A stretch of 64,000 nucleotides of DNA, from NCBI GenBank assembly GCA_963854735.1, contig OY978103.1:930001-994000 (forward strand). The letters are read 5' to 3'. A program made the translations under genes and the position numbers. The notes beneath the pieces are model-generated. The model was not told the origin of the DNA. It worked only from the letters and a program-made list of their open reading frames with translations, and searched no databases. The stretch comes from Marvania coccoides (lineage: Eukaryota; Chlorophyta; Trebouxiophyceae; Chlorellales; Chlorellaceae). Positions within the stretch are counted from its first letter, which is position 1. Every line of letters begins with the position of its first letter. This document shows, in pieces, positions 44,144-53,962 of this stretch.

Positions 44144-45436
44144 TTAAGCGTGGCTGACAGCTGAGCAGCAAGAGGACGTGCACATCGTGTGAGGGTGATG
44201 GCAACGGTGTACATGCTCTGCAGCATGGTGGTGATCATGCTCAGCACAGTGTTCATGATGGCTGTGACCAGCGTCGCCACAGCTCGCCCCAGCAGGCTGC
44301 TGCTGCTGCTGCACTTGCTGTGGCGCCTGCGGCGCCGGTGGTGGTGCCTCTGCCCCCCGCCGCCGCTTCCTTGTGGTGGTCAGCGCCTCCCCGCAGCACG
44401 ATCGCCCTCCCCCTCCGTGGTGGTGGTGGTTGTGCTCAGTATCGCTCCTGCTGATAGCGCCGCTGGGACCCGCCACCGTCTCCATGGCAGAAAACTGCAG
44501 GCTCTGCGCCGCCACCACCGCCTCGATCTGGTTCTTAATGTCCGCAGGCAGCCGCCGCGGCACCTGCAGCGGCGGAAGCGGGCCCTCCCCGCTCTCCTCC
44601 ACCCCGCCTCCACAGGTGGCTAAGCTGCCCTCTGCCGCATCCCCGCCGCCCCAACTCGACTGCAGCAGCGCGCTCAGCTCCGCGTGCCGCTTGGCGGTGC
44701 GCTCTTTGAACCGCTCCCTGCTGACGTGGTCGCTTTCAATCCACTTTCCAGCCCCAGGGCATTCGCAGGCGCACACCTCGCACCGCAGCACCTCCCTGCA
44801 CAGCTGCAGCTGGGAGTCGCCATCCGCGGCCATCACGTCGGGGTCCTCCTTGCAGATGGGGCAGTTGCGGCAGGGGGGCGCCATTTCCCGGCATTGGCAC
44901 TTGCGCAGCTGCAGGCGGTTGCCCTCAGCGTCGGTCTGCGCCAGCGTGCCGTCCCGCACGGTGTAGGAATGGCAGCAGAAGGGGCAGCTCTCGGGGGGCG
45001 CGGGGCGGCGTGGGCCTTTGGCAGCAGCGTCGGTGGTTCCATCAAAGAACCCGCCGGCTGCTGTTTCGGCGTTGTTGCGCGTGCGCTGGCGCAGCAGCTG
45101 CGCCAGCAGCTCCGACAGCGCTTGGAGGCGGTTGCGGTTCTCTCGGGCGTCTCGCAGCGCGGTCTGCGCCTCGTCTGCTGCCGTCACGCTTTCCCGCCAC
45201 GCAGTGGAGGCTTCGGCGGTGAAGGCGCGGCGGTGGGCGCCCCGGGCCTCCTTGCGCGCGGCCTCCAGCTCCTTAGCGCGGTTGCGCGCGTCCAGCAGCG
45301 CTTTTTCGCCGTCTTGCAGCTCGGCAAAGACTTTTTTGCTCCAAGCGAGGAGCTCAGCGTCAGGGGTGCCGGCTGCGACGGCCAGATGTTTGGCCTTTAC
45401 CTGCTCCGCGATGACAGCTTTGGTGGTCCCCATCAT
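44144..45436 (-). CDS. Cys/His-rich putative metal-binding protein
   Basis: A single exon of 430 residues starting MMGTTKAVIAEQ. Residues 25-120 are a charged coiled coil (ALLDARNRAKELEAARKEAR). Residues about 150-235 carry Cys pairs typical of zinc sites: CPFCCHSY, RKCQCREM, CRNCPICKED and LRCEVCACECPG. The C-terminal 110 residues include HNHHHH, a CCGE and a run of His and Cys ending HSHHEHCAEHDHHHAAEHVH then RCHH and SSCC. His/Cys tails of this kind bind Zn or similar metals in chaperones, sensors and stores. It lies divergent from the first of two ZIP transporters with a 437-base shared upstream region, which fits a role in metal handling; that link is inference. No known family is recognised. 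Confidence 0.75.
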   Translation of the reverse strand: MMGTTKAVIAEQVKAKHLAVAAGTPDAELLAWSKKVFAELQDGEKALLDARNRAKELEAARKEARGAHRRAFTAEASTAWRESVTAADEAQTALRDARENRNRLQALSELLAQLLRQRTRNNAETAAGGFFDGTTDAAAKGPRRPAPPESCPFCCHSYTVRDGTLAQTDAEGNRLQLRKCQCREMAPPCRNCPICKEDPDVMAADGDSQLQLCREVLRCEVCACECPGAGKWIESDHVSRERFKERTAKRHAELSALLQSSWGGGDAAEGSLATCGGGVEESGEGPLPPLQVPRRLPADIKNQIEAVVAAQSLQFSAMETVAGPSGAISRSDTEHNHHHHGGGGRSCCGEALTTTRKRRRGAEAPPPAPQAPQQVQQQQQPAGASCGDAGHSHHEHCAEHDHHHAAEHVHRCHHPHTMCTSSCCSAVSHA

Positions 45437-45873
45437 AAGACGGTGCGTACGGCCAGTTTCGCGGACGAGCGCTGAATTAAAATAAGATTTTTGAGACGAG
45501 GATTATTAAACCATCATGCGAGGAGGAATGTGGTTGCAGCCCACAAATGCTAGGCAAATATAAGCATGCAATTGAAAGTGAAAGTGGGTGTCGTTCAGAA
45601 AATAACGTGAATAATCGGGCGGTCCCGAAAAAAGCAGAAAACCCCGTTTCCGGTGCGTCTTAAGATTATTAATTACAAATCGTGTTTGAAACTACTATGT
45701 GGGTATCATAGATACGGCTGAGCACCGCAGAGCACCAAAGGTCGACCCAATTGAAACATATTTTTGTGGTTGTTTTGCGCGAAACAACTCCTCGGAGGTT
45801 TATTTGTTCGTTGCGTGTTCGCACTTGCAACACAGAAACTGGTGCGCGCCACAGCGTGCAAAGATAGAGTAAA
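45437..45873. promoter_or_regulatory. Shared upstream region of the Cys/His-rich gene and ZIP-1
   Basis: 437 bases between divergent ATGs. The short distance allows co-regulation. I see no motif that I can name. Confidence 0.5.
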
Positions 45874-47292
45874 ATGAAGAGGAACTTAGCGGGCCCCATG
45901 TTCTTGGCGGCGGCGGCTGCCTTGGTGGAGTCAGCTGCCGCCCAACACTCGCACGGCGAAGAGGCAGGCGAAGAAGTCGACTGCGGTGGCACCCAGGAAG
46001 GCGACTACAACTTGAACTTGGCCATTGTTTCGGTCTTTGTTATGTGGGTCGTTTCCTTTTTGGGGGCCGCTTTCCCGGCCCTCCTGGCACTCAAACGCCA
46101 CCCCTACCTCATCATGGCCATCAAACTGGGCAGCTTTGCGGGCACAGGCGTCCTCCTGGCAACCGGTAAGTCAGAACCGCAGAAATTTGAGTTTTTTTCT
46201 TCTCCCTCACCAGCTGTCCTTAAATTGGCCGGCAAAAAAAAAACCCTTTAAAATTCCCTTATTCTTACTAAAGAAAGTTCTCACACCCGTATGTTTCTCG
46301 ATAACGCAGGGTTTGTGCACATGTTGCTGGCAGCCAACGAGAATCTGAGCAGCCCGTGCTTGTCTGAGACGTGGCTGTCTTCATACCCGTCTTGGGGCTC
46401 TCTCTTCGCCGTCATCACCATTATCTTCATGCAAGTCCTCGACTACGTGCTGGCAGCCGTCATCGAGCGCCAAAAGGTGGCGGCAGATGGCTCTGCGGAG
46501 GAAGAGAGCAGCGCCAGCACGCCACCGCCTTCAATAGCGCCACAGTCGCTGGAAATGAGCCCGTCTGGGTCTGACCTGGAGCGCGGGTCGCCTGCAACGC
46601 AAGAGGACGCCGCAGCCGCCGACTCGGACGGTCCTACCGAGTGCAATCAGCATTCAAAGTGCAAAGATCACGACTGCAACGGCCGGACGCTGCTGCCGGG
46701 GCCTGAGGCCGAGCCAGAGCTCCCCACCGACTGCAACAAGCACGTCGTATGCAATGACAACGACTGCAACGGCCGCACGCTGCTGCCCGTCCCAGAATCC
46801 GAGACTAACACACGAGTGGTGTCCAGTCTAATTATCAGCGAGATCTCCATCTGCTCGCACTCCATCCTCATCGGGCTGACCCTGGGCATGACCGGCTCCT
46901 CCGAGTTCACCGCCCTCTTCATCGCCATCGTGTTCCATCAGCTGCTGGAGGGAGTGGCGCTGGGGTCCAACGCTTCGGAAGCCGGGCTTTCCACCAAAAA
47001 AATCTTGCTGCTGGCGATTACGTACGCGTTTTCCACCCCCACCGGTATCGCCATCGGCATTGGGGTGCGGCAGAGCCTGAATTTGAATTCTACGGGCATG
47101 CTGCTGTCGACCGGCATTCTGGACGCCGTTGCTGCTGGAACCCTGATCTTCTTGGCGCTGGGGGACCATATGAACGCGCTGCGGTCGCAGCAGGGATGGC
47201 TGCGCAAACAGACAATTCTGGTGCAGCTCATGTGCTTTGGGGCGTTCTTTTTGGGGGCTGCAATTCTGTTGACGTTGGCGCTGTGGGCGTGA
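45874..47292 (+). CDS. ZIP-family metal transporter 1
   Basis: Exons 45874-46165 and 46310-47292 give 424 residues. A signal peptide (FLAAAAALVESAAA) precedes an acidic His-containing stretch (QHSHGEEAGEE). TM1-3 span about 48-165. The long loop (about 170-275) holds two copies of a Cys/His module, TECNQHSKCKDHDCNGRTLL and TDCNKHVVCNDNDCNGRTLL. The transport core follows: HSILIGLTLGMTGSSEFTAL in TM4 and IVFHQLLEGVALGS in TM5, with the paired His and Glu that bind the metal. ZIP proteins move Zn2+ or Fe2+ into the cytosol. The loop modules look like metal-sensing or capture sites. The next gene downstream is its tandem duplicate. Confidence 0.92.
46648..46794 (+). repeat. Duplicated Cys/His module in the ZIP-1 loop
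   Basis: Two in-frame units, about 46636-46704 and 46726-46794, encode CNxHxxCxDxDCNGRTLLP. The ACTGCAACGGCC(G) core is the same in both. ZIP-2 has one unit. Confidence 0.8.
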
Positions 47293-48125
47293 GCTTGTTA
47301 GATTTTCTCCCTTCCATTTTTACCGGTATTCTTCCAAGCGCTGAGAAGCATGGGCTTCAAAACAGCCTAAAAATCCACACTGCTTTCTAGTTCTTTTCGG
47401 TTTATCAGGTGAGCCTGCATCAATTACAAGTTTGTTTGGCCTGGTACTCTTTCTGCAATATTAAAGGTCCCTTTTCTTTTCCTTCCTGCGTCTATATATT
47501 TTCGCAGTCGTGTCTACAGTGTTTTTTTTGTATTTACGTTGATTTATGTCTGCGCACTCATATGAATTATGTCTGAGCATTGACGTTATCCTCCCCTTCC
47601 CTTCTTTTTGCCCAAATAATAATTACGTTACTCCTTTCTTTTTTATATCCATATGTATTTATTTTAATGGTTTTCAGACAGTTTTGTAATCCTTCTTCTT
47701 CCGAAATGTCGCTTCGAAAACGAGACTAGAAAAGTCAAGAACCCCCGCCGGCTGACACTGCCAGCTGCCAACTACCGGGCCTGGTCCCACAAGCATATAA
47801 TAACCCTTACTAGTAGCACGATGCTATATTTTATCTACTATCAGCAGGTAGAGAATGAATTGCTGCTCTTCTCTTCGGTCGGCGTCGCTCAGTTTTTTCG
47901 CCGAAAATACAAATCGAAGGGTGCGGTTTCTCTCCCCATTCTGCTGCAACTCGTGAGCAGATGGCAGGGTAGGCGATATCCGATGGAAACTAAGCGTACG
48001 CGAAAAAAAAATCTCGGTAGAAAGCGTTGGCCGCCGAAAAAAAACCACACACACGCGATCCCCGAACTTCAGAAAATTATAAAAACGCCGTTGTACCTCG
48101 CATTTGTTTGTTTTCTTCGTCAAAT
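47293..48125. promoter_or_regulatory. Spacer between the two ZIP genes
   Basis: About 830 T-rich bases without a supported gene. It contains the 3' flank of ZIP-1 and the promoter of ZIP-2, with a TATA box candidate at 48078. Confidence 0.5.
48078..48085 (+). promoter_or_regulatory. TATA box candidate for ZIP-2
   Basis: TATAAAAA 48 bases before the ATG at 48126, in a GC-mixed context. If used, the leader would be under 25 bases. Confidence 0.45.
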
Positions 48126-49546
48126 ATGAATACACGTTCCTTGTTCTTCCTGTTGTGCGCGGCCGCGGCTCTCGGCAGCGCTTATGCGCAGGCCGAAGAT
48201 GAGGTTGCTGATGAAGCCGGCGGGGAGGTTGACGAATGCGTCAAGGAGCAGCTTGACGACTACAACCTCAACCTCGCCATTGTGTCCGTGTTTGTGATGT
48301 TCATCACCTCGTTCATGGGTGCAGCCTTCCCCACGCTGCTCGCCATCAAGAATCACCCGTGGATTGTGCTTTCCATCAAGCTGGGAAGCTTTGCGGGTAA
48401 GTTTAAGCTGTTTACCACCATGTTGTCCTTAACCAGCCGAACCAAGGCAAAAACCGCCTCTTCCCAAGTTCTCGCGTATATTCGATCTTCGAGCGAGCGT
48501 CTCACCTCATTTCCTCTATTTTCCGTTTCCCGCAGGCACCGGCGTCCTCCTTTCTACTGGTGAGTTATGACCGCATTCAAAGACTCCACCTTTGCCCGCT
48601 CTCTGCCTGGGTCTTTCCCTCAAGCACACCCTTCAAATATTTATTTCAATCTCCCCCTCTCCTTCTCCCCCTTACCCCAGGTTTCGTGCACATGCTGCTG
48701 GTCGCCAACGAGCAGCTCTCCTCCCCCTGCCTCTCCGAGGCCTGGTTGTCAAAGTACCCTGCCTGGGCCTTCCTCTTCGCCGTCCTCACAATCATCTTCC
48801 TGCAAGTCCTCGACTACATCCTGGCAGCCGTGATCGACCCCACGGGCGCCGCCACCTCCGCCTCCGGCACCCCCGATGCTTCACTTGGCATGCCCCCCCC
48901 ACACCCTGCCCCCGCCGCCAAACACTCCAGCGAGCGCGACATCGAGCAGGCCAACACCGACAGCGACCTCCCCGAGTCCGCGGACTGCAACAAGCACGTC
49001 GTCTGCAAAGATCAAGACTGCAACGGCCGGGCGCTGCTGCCCACCGCAGCTAGCATCGCCCATACCAAGGCGCTCACCAGCCTCCTCATCTCCGAGATCT
49101 CCATCTGCTCCCACTCCATCCTCATCGGCATCACCCTCGGCATGACCGGCTCTTCCGAGTTCACCGCCCTCTTCATCGCCATCGTGTTCCACCAACTGCT
49201 GGAGGGCGTGGCCCTGGGCTCCAGCGCCTCAATAGCCGGGCTTTCCACCAAAAAAATCTTGCTGCTGGCGATTACGTACGCGTTTTCCACCCCCACCGGT
49301 ATCGCCATCGGCATTGGGGTACGGGAGTCTCTCAACCTTAACTCAAGTGCCAGTCTGCTGACCATGGGTATTCTGGACTCTATCGCGGCTGGAACCCTGA
49401 TCTTCCTGGCCCTGGGTGACCACATGAACGCGCTGCGCAGCCAGTCGGTGTGGCTGCGCCAGCAGTCGATCATCGTGCAGCTGTCGTGTTTTGCAGCGTT
49501 CTTTACCGGCGCTGCCGTGCTGCTGACCCTGGCGCTGTGGGCGTGA
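48126..49546 (+). CDS. ZIP-family metal transporter 2
   Basis: Exons 48126-48396, 48536-48559 and 48681-49546 give 386 residues. The signal peptide is SLFFLLCAAAALGSAYA, followed by an acidic segment. The transmembrane plan is the same as in ZIP-1 (SVFVMFITSFMGAAFPTLLA, HSILIGITLGMTGSSEFTAL, IVFHQLLEGVALGS). The variable loop has one Cys/His module, ADCNKHVVCKDQDCNGRALL. Exon 2 is only 24 bases (TGVLLST); ZIP-1 encodes the same residues at the end of its exon 1, so one intron was gained here or lost there. An 86-bp tract is identical in both genes. Metal specificity is unknown. Confidence 0.92.
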
Positions 49547-50166
49547 TAAGGCTGCGAGTTGATGTGATCGATTGCCCACAGTACCTCCTCTCTTAAGTGC
49601 ACATTAAAGTTTTCGTTTCCCTTGCCGACGATAGTATAATAATTGTCCTATACCCTTTCCGGCGATAGTAAAAATACTGTCCTGCACCCTTTTTTCTAAA
49701 CCCCTTCCCGTCAGCTTCTCCAGCAGATGATTTTTCTCCCTGCTCTTGATTTCGAGGAAATAAAGATAGATTGGTTTTTTCCTAAGGCCGTGTTTTCTGC
49801 TCCCCCGCTGCGTTGCCTCCCTTCTGATGCAATCAAGCTCCGTGGATAGCCAATGCTAAGATGCCCTTCATTGTTACATTTTTATGCTGCGTTGGTTTAC
49901 TGTACATTTAATGCCACTCATCTCAATGCACGATTCTCTTATACCTGCATGGGCTACCTTTCGATATTATCATTTTGCAGCTCTCTAAAAAGAAGCGATT
50001 GTTTTTCTTTTTACCACTCAATTGTAATGAAAATCTCTCACACACACACAAAGCTTAAAAAAATCAGCTCAGGCACACGTTAAGAGAAGAGGAGGCAGCA
50101 AATAAACCTCTCCACAGTATCACTCCAGTCATTCAATATGTCTTCTCCGGAATCAGTATCTTTCTT
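49547..50166. other. Convergent 3' spacer
   Basis: About 620 bases without a gene. It has AAATAAAGATAG near 49758 as a possible ZIP-2 poly(A) signal and two copies of a CCTTxCCGxCGATAGTA motif at about 49620 and 49656. Confidence 0.5.
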
Positions 50167-52991
50167 TTACGCCCCTGCCGCCTGCAGCTGGTTGAGCCGC
50201 TGGTAGGCGGCCTGCGACACGCGGTTGGGCACCGCAGCAGCGAAGCCGACCACCACCTCCAGGGCCTCCCACTTGCTGGCAGCTGCCAGAGCTTCAGCCG
50301 CCGCCAGCAGCACCGCCTGCAGACGCTCAGCCACGGCAGGGCGCAGCTGCCCAGCAGCCCCCACGCACACCTGCAAGGTACAAAAGCAAACCTATTAATT
50401 CGATTATTCCAAAGAAAAATACAGGAAAACAAAATTAAATTTTGAAATCAACGCCCTGCCCTATTCTCAAAGCAATAGAGCGAAAAAATAAATTTACCTG
50501 AAGCCTGAAGCGTTCTGTGGGCACAAACGGGAGGTCCCCCAGGGCTAGCAGCACGCGGGAGAGGTCCCCGCAGGCCGCCGCCGTCAGCATTCCCCGCACC
50601 GCCTTGAGCTGCGCCAGAGCCTCCAGCTCACGCAGATCCTCGGGCGCGCGGGAGGCGCCCAGCGCCGCCGCCGCGGCTCCTGCGCGCGCCTCCAACGCGT
50701 CCGCGGCCTCCGAGCGCGCCGCGTCCGCTGCCGCCACCTCTATCGCCTCAGACAGCCTGTGGTTTAAAATCTGCAGGGCCTGACGGGGGCGGCTCGCTGC
50801 CATGTACAGCTCCACCGCTTCCTCCAGCTGCGCCGCGGCAGCGCACTCCGCCGCCACCGCCTCCAGCACTTTCCTCCTTTCTTCTTGGTTCGGCACAAAC
50901 ACAGCGAGCGCCCCCGCATCGCCGCCGGCGCCCCCACCGCCCAGCAGCAGCCCGTACGCGCGGCTCTCGGTGAGCAGCTCCCGCAGCACCGCCCCCCGCG
51001 CCGCCAGGGACCCTCCCCGCGCAGCTGCCGCCAGCATATAGTACTCTAGCGCCAATGCTGGATCGGCATGAACTAAAGAACGAGCGTACTGGTGCGCCAG
51101 CCGCCCCACAGAAGCGTCGCTGTCGGCTGGGGACGCGGGCAGCACGTGCGCGTGCCACAAGCACGCCCCCAGGTGCACCGCATCCAGGCGATACTCTTTC
51201 GTCGAGGGGTCCTGTGCCAGAAACGCCACCGCCGCCGCCGCCTGCAGGCTCAGCAGCAGCACCACCGAGTACAGCAGCGGCTCGCGCCCGCCGTGGGAGA
51301 AGTGCGAGGGCGGGTACTGCTGCAGGTAGCGCTGCAGGTCGGGCAGGGAGAAGGTTTCTAGCCCTACGGCGGCAGCAGAGGCCCCAGCCGGCATCCCAGC
51401 CGCCAGACGCACCAGCCCCAGCTTCATCCACATGAAGTCTTCGATGGTGGAAAAGAAAGTAGGAAATTCGCGCGCGATGGCATCAATCCCGCGGTTCGAC
51501 CCCGCCAGCAAAGCGTACACAGCAGCCCGATGAAAAACGTGAGGCTCCCGCCCGCGAGCGCCCTTGTCCCGCAGCGCGCGCTCGCTCTCTGCCAGCGCGG
51601 CGCCCCCCGCCTCCCCGGACAGCGGCCTGCACCCCCCTTCGGCCCACTCCGTGAGAAGGGCCTGTAGATCCCTCGGGGCAGCCGCCCGCGGCGTGGCGGG
51701 GCCCTCCAGGGCGGCTTTGGCCACGGCGACCGCGTCGGAGACGAACCCCGCCCGCATGCAGGTGTATATGCGCAGCCAGCGGGTGTCTGCGCCGCCAGGC
51801 TGGTCGAAATCGAGAGGGGCGTGCGCCTTCTCACGAACCCGCAAGAAAGCTTGAACCAGGCCCAACTTCGAGGGGCTGCCGCCCAGCGCCGCCACCGTGC
51901 GGTGCGTCTGCACGACCGTCTGCATGTACGCCACGAAATTGTCCTCCAGGTACCGCCGGGAGCCCGCCAGCAGCAGCGCTTCCCGCTGCGACTTGGCAGA
52001 AGCAGGGAGGGAGTATACCCCCTTTAACTGCCGCTGAACGACCTGCCACACGCGCAGCATGGTGGTGCGCCGGTCCCCCACGCCCCCGGAGTCGTCTGCG
52101 GCTGCCGCAGTCACAAAATCGCCCACCGCTTCGTAGTGGTGCCCTGACGTCGCCGCTGCGTTGATTTTCTTCACAATTTCAGCGTATTTCGCGGCGCGGC
52201 CGCGCAGGACGACGCCCCCTGGGAGGGTGCCTGCTGCGGAAGCTGCGGAAGAGGGGGTGGAGAAGAGGTGCGCACCGGGGGCGGCGGCGGCAGAAAACGG
52301 CTCCACAGAATCAAGCAGGGCGCGCTTTTCGCGGGCCCATCCCGCCTCCACGCACGCGTCCATGTGCGACTCAAATGCCGCAACTGCGCTGCGCTGCACG
52401 TCCTGCACCGCCGTTGCAGCAATCACCTGTACAAAAAATAAAATTTGTGGGAAAATACAAAAAATGAAGAAATGGACAGTTTTAGAGCGGGTTTTTTACG
52501 AAAGCGGCGCTGAAAGTAAGGAGAACCGTTATAAAATGACTATATCGTATACTACTAGATGTAACACAGAGAAAACTCCAGTTTTCGCACCTGGTGGACC
52601 TGCTGCAAATAATCGTCAACGTCTGCCGCGTCTGCGTGGAAAACGTCCTCGTACGTGGGCCGCAGCTCAAATGTCTCTAAAGCCTGGTTGAGGCGGCGCG
52701 GGTTGAGGCCCTCCTGAGCCAGCAGCCGGCTGGCATCGAGGGCCTCAGAGGTGGGGTCGCCTCGAGTGGCCTTTGCACGCAGCCGCTGCGAAAACTGCTC
52801 GATCTGGCGGATATCGCGCTCCACCCGTGGAAAGTTGAGCTCCTGCGAGTTGTAAAACTCAGGAAAAATGAGGTGGCATGCTCGAAAACATAGTTGATTT
52901 AATTGATGATTTAAAAAAAGCAGGCTGTTACCTGCTGCACCAGCTGCTCGCTGCTTAAAAGCAGCTGATCCCAGTCTGGCTGTCTCGACAT
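50167..52991 (-). CDS. NUP93: Nuclear pore scaffold protein NUP93/Nic96
   Basis: Exons 52991-52932, 52842-52591, 52426-50498 and 50370-50167 give 814 residues, the usual plant NUP93 length. The N-terminal block fits plant NUP93 closely: MSRQPDWDQLLLSSEQLVQQ, LNFPRVERDIRQIEQFSQRL, ASRLLAQEGLNPRRLNQALE, then TYEDVFHADAADVDDYLQQV. The rest is an all-helical Nic96 solenoid rich in Ala and Leu, with DTRWLRIYTCMRAGFVSDAV and FEDFMWMKLGL-type segments. NUP93 is a structural part of the inner ring and anchors the central channel nucleoporins. Divergent from the sulfotransferase across about 970 bases. Confidence 0.93.
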
Positions 52992-53962
52992 GTTTATTTA
53001 TTGATACAAAAGCGACAGACGGCGGTTCTTTTTAATTAATCATCGAAACTATTTTTTTTGCGTGAATTATGTTGCGTGTTCAGCCGATGACGCGGCTGGA
53101 TCTTGTAGCTACAAGTTCAGCAATTATGTATATGCACGATTGCAATGTAAACGCGAAGTTGGTTCTCATGCTGAGTTCCCTCATGCTGAGCCCTCCCACA
53201 GCTGGTTGGGAGGGCCTGTCTTCGTTTTGTTGAGCATCAATCTATTGAGGCAATTTTAGGCCTGGATTTTTGTAAAATATCATTATGCAGAGTGCAAATC
53301 AATTTTATTATAATTTGAACAAACGTCAAACCCGACAACTGCTGCATTTTCACCCCTCCTTCATCAGCAATTGCATGCCTGACTGTGCCCTCCACTCTTC
53401 CAGCTCTCCATGTGGCATGCAACGCAGCAATAGCTGACCACTCAGCAGCCTGAGCAGCGCTTTGAACAAGGCAACCCATGCACGCTCGCCAGCGTCGGGC
53501 AAGCCAAGTTTGCGCAATGAAGGATGCCAAGAGCACGAGCGCGTTACCACAGCCTCTCTTCCTCATTTGCTCGAGACGTCAAAATCATAACTCGTATAGC
53601 CTCTGAGCAGCATATGCAGCACAGCACGGTCGATCGCAAATTCGTCTTTTCACCCGGAATTTTCGAAACTGCAGACGCATTTTATTAAATTATTAAAGTA
53701 ATGGAAGGCTGCACACCTCAATTTTGACGCCATCAGGCTCAATTTCCATAACATCAGTACAATCTCGCCCTGACTTTTAAAAGCAGGGGCCGCAGTCTCC
53801 TTCTCTGGGTCCCATTGACCCGATTCAGACCCCCGTTTCCCAATTGGCGCCACCCAAAGCCTCCATTGCATGATAATTTAGAGGTTGGTTGTTCAAGATG
53901 ACCGCGATTTTTTTATCCCATTTAACTAGCCTCCTTAATGCTCCCGCAGACACCACATAGTC
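52992..53962. promoter_or_regulatory. Divergent spacer, NUP93 / sulfotransferase
   Basis: About 970 bases. Minus-strand frames at 53237-53566 and 53650-53871 look weakly protein-like but have no ATG-supported structure or recognised similarity, so I do not call them. A 9-bp GC-rich hairpin lies at 53190-53215. Confidence 0.4.
53190..53215. repeat. Perfect 9-bp inverted repeat (hairpin)
   Basis: GCCCTCCCA and TGGGAGGGC flank the 8-base loop CAGCTGGT. It is in noncoding DNA; function unknown. Confidence 0.85.

Noticed and set aside
46648..46794. CRISPR-like or zinc-finger array in the ZIP gene
   Set aside because: Only two in-frame units inside a eukaryotic coding exon; it is a duplicated loop module, not an array.
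53237..53871. Two minus-strand frames that read somewhat protein-like
   Set aside because: No clear ATG start, no in-phase splice joint between them and no recognised similarity; left as noncoding until there is transcript evidence.
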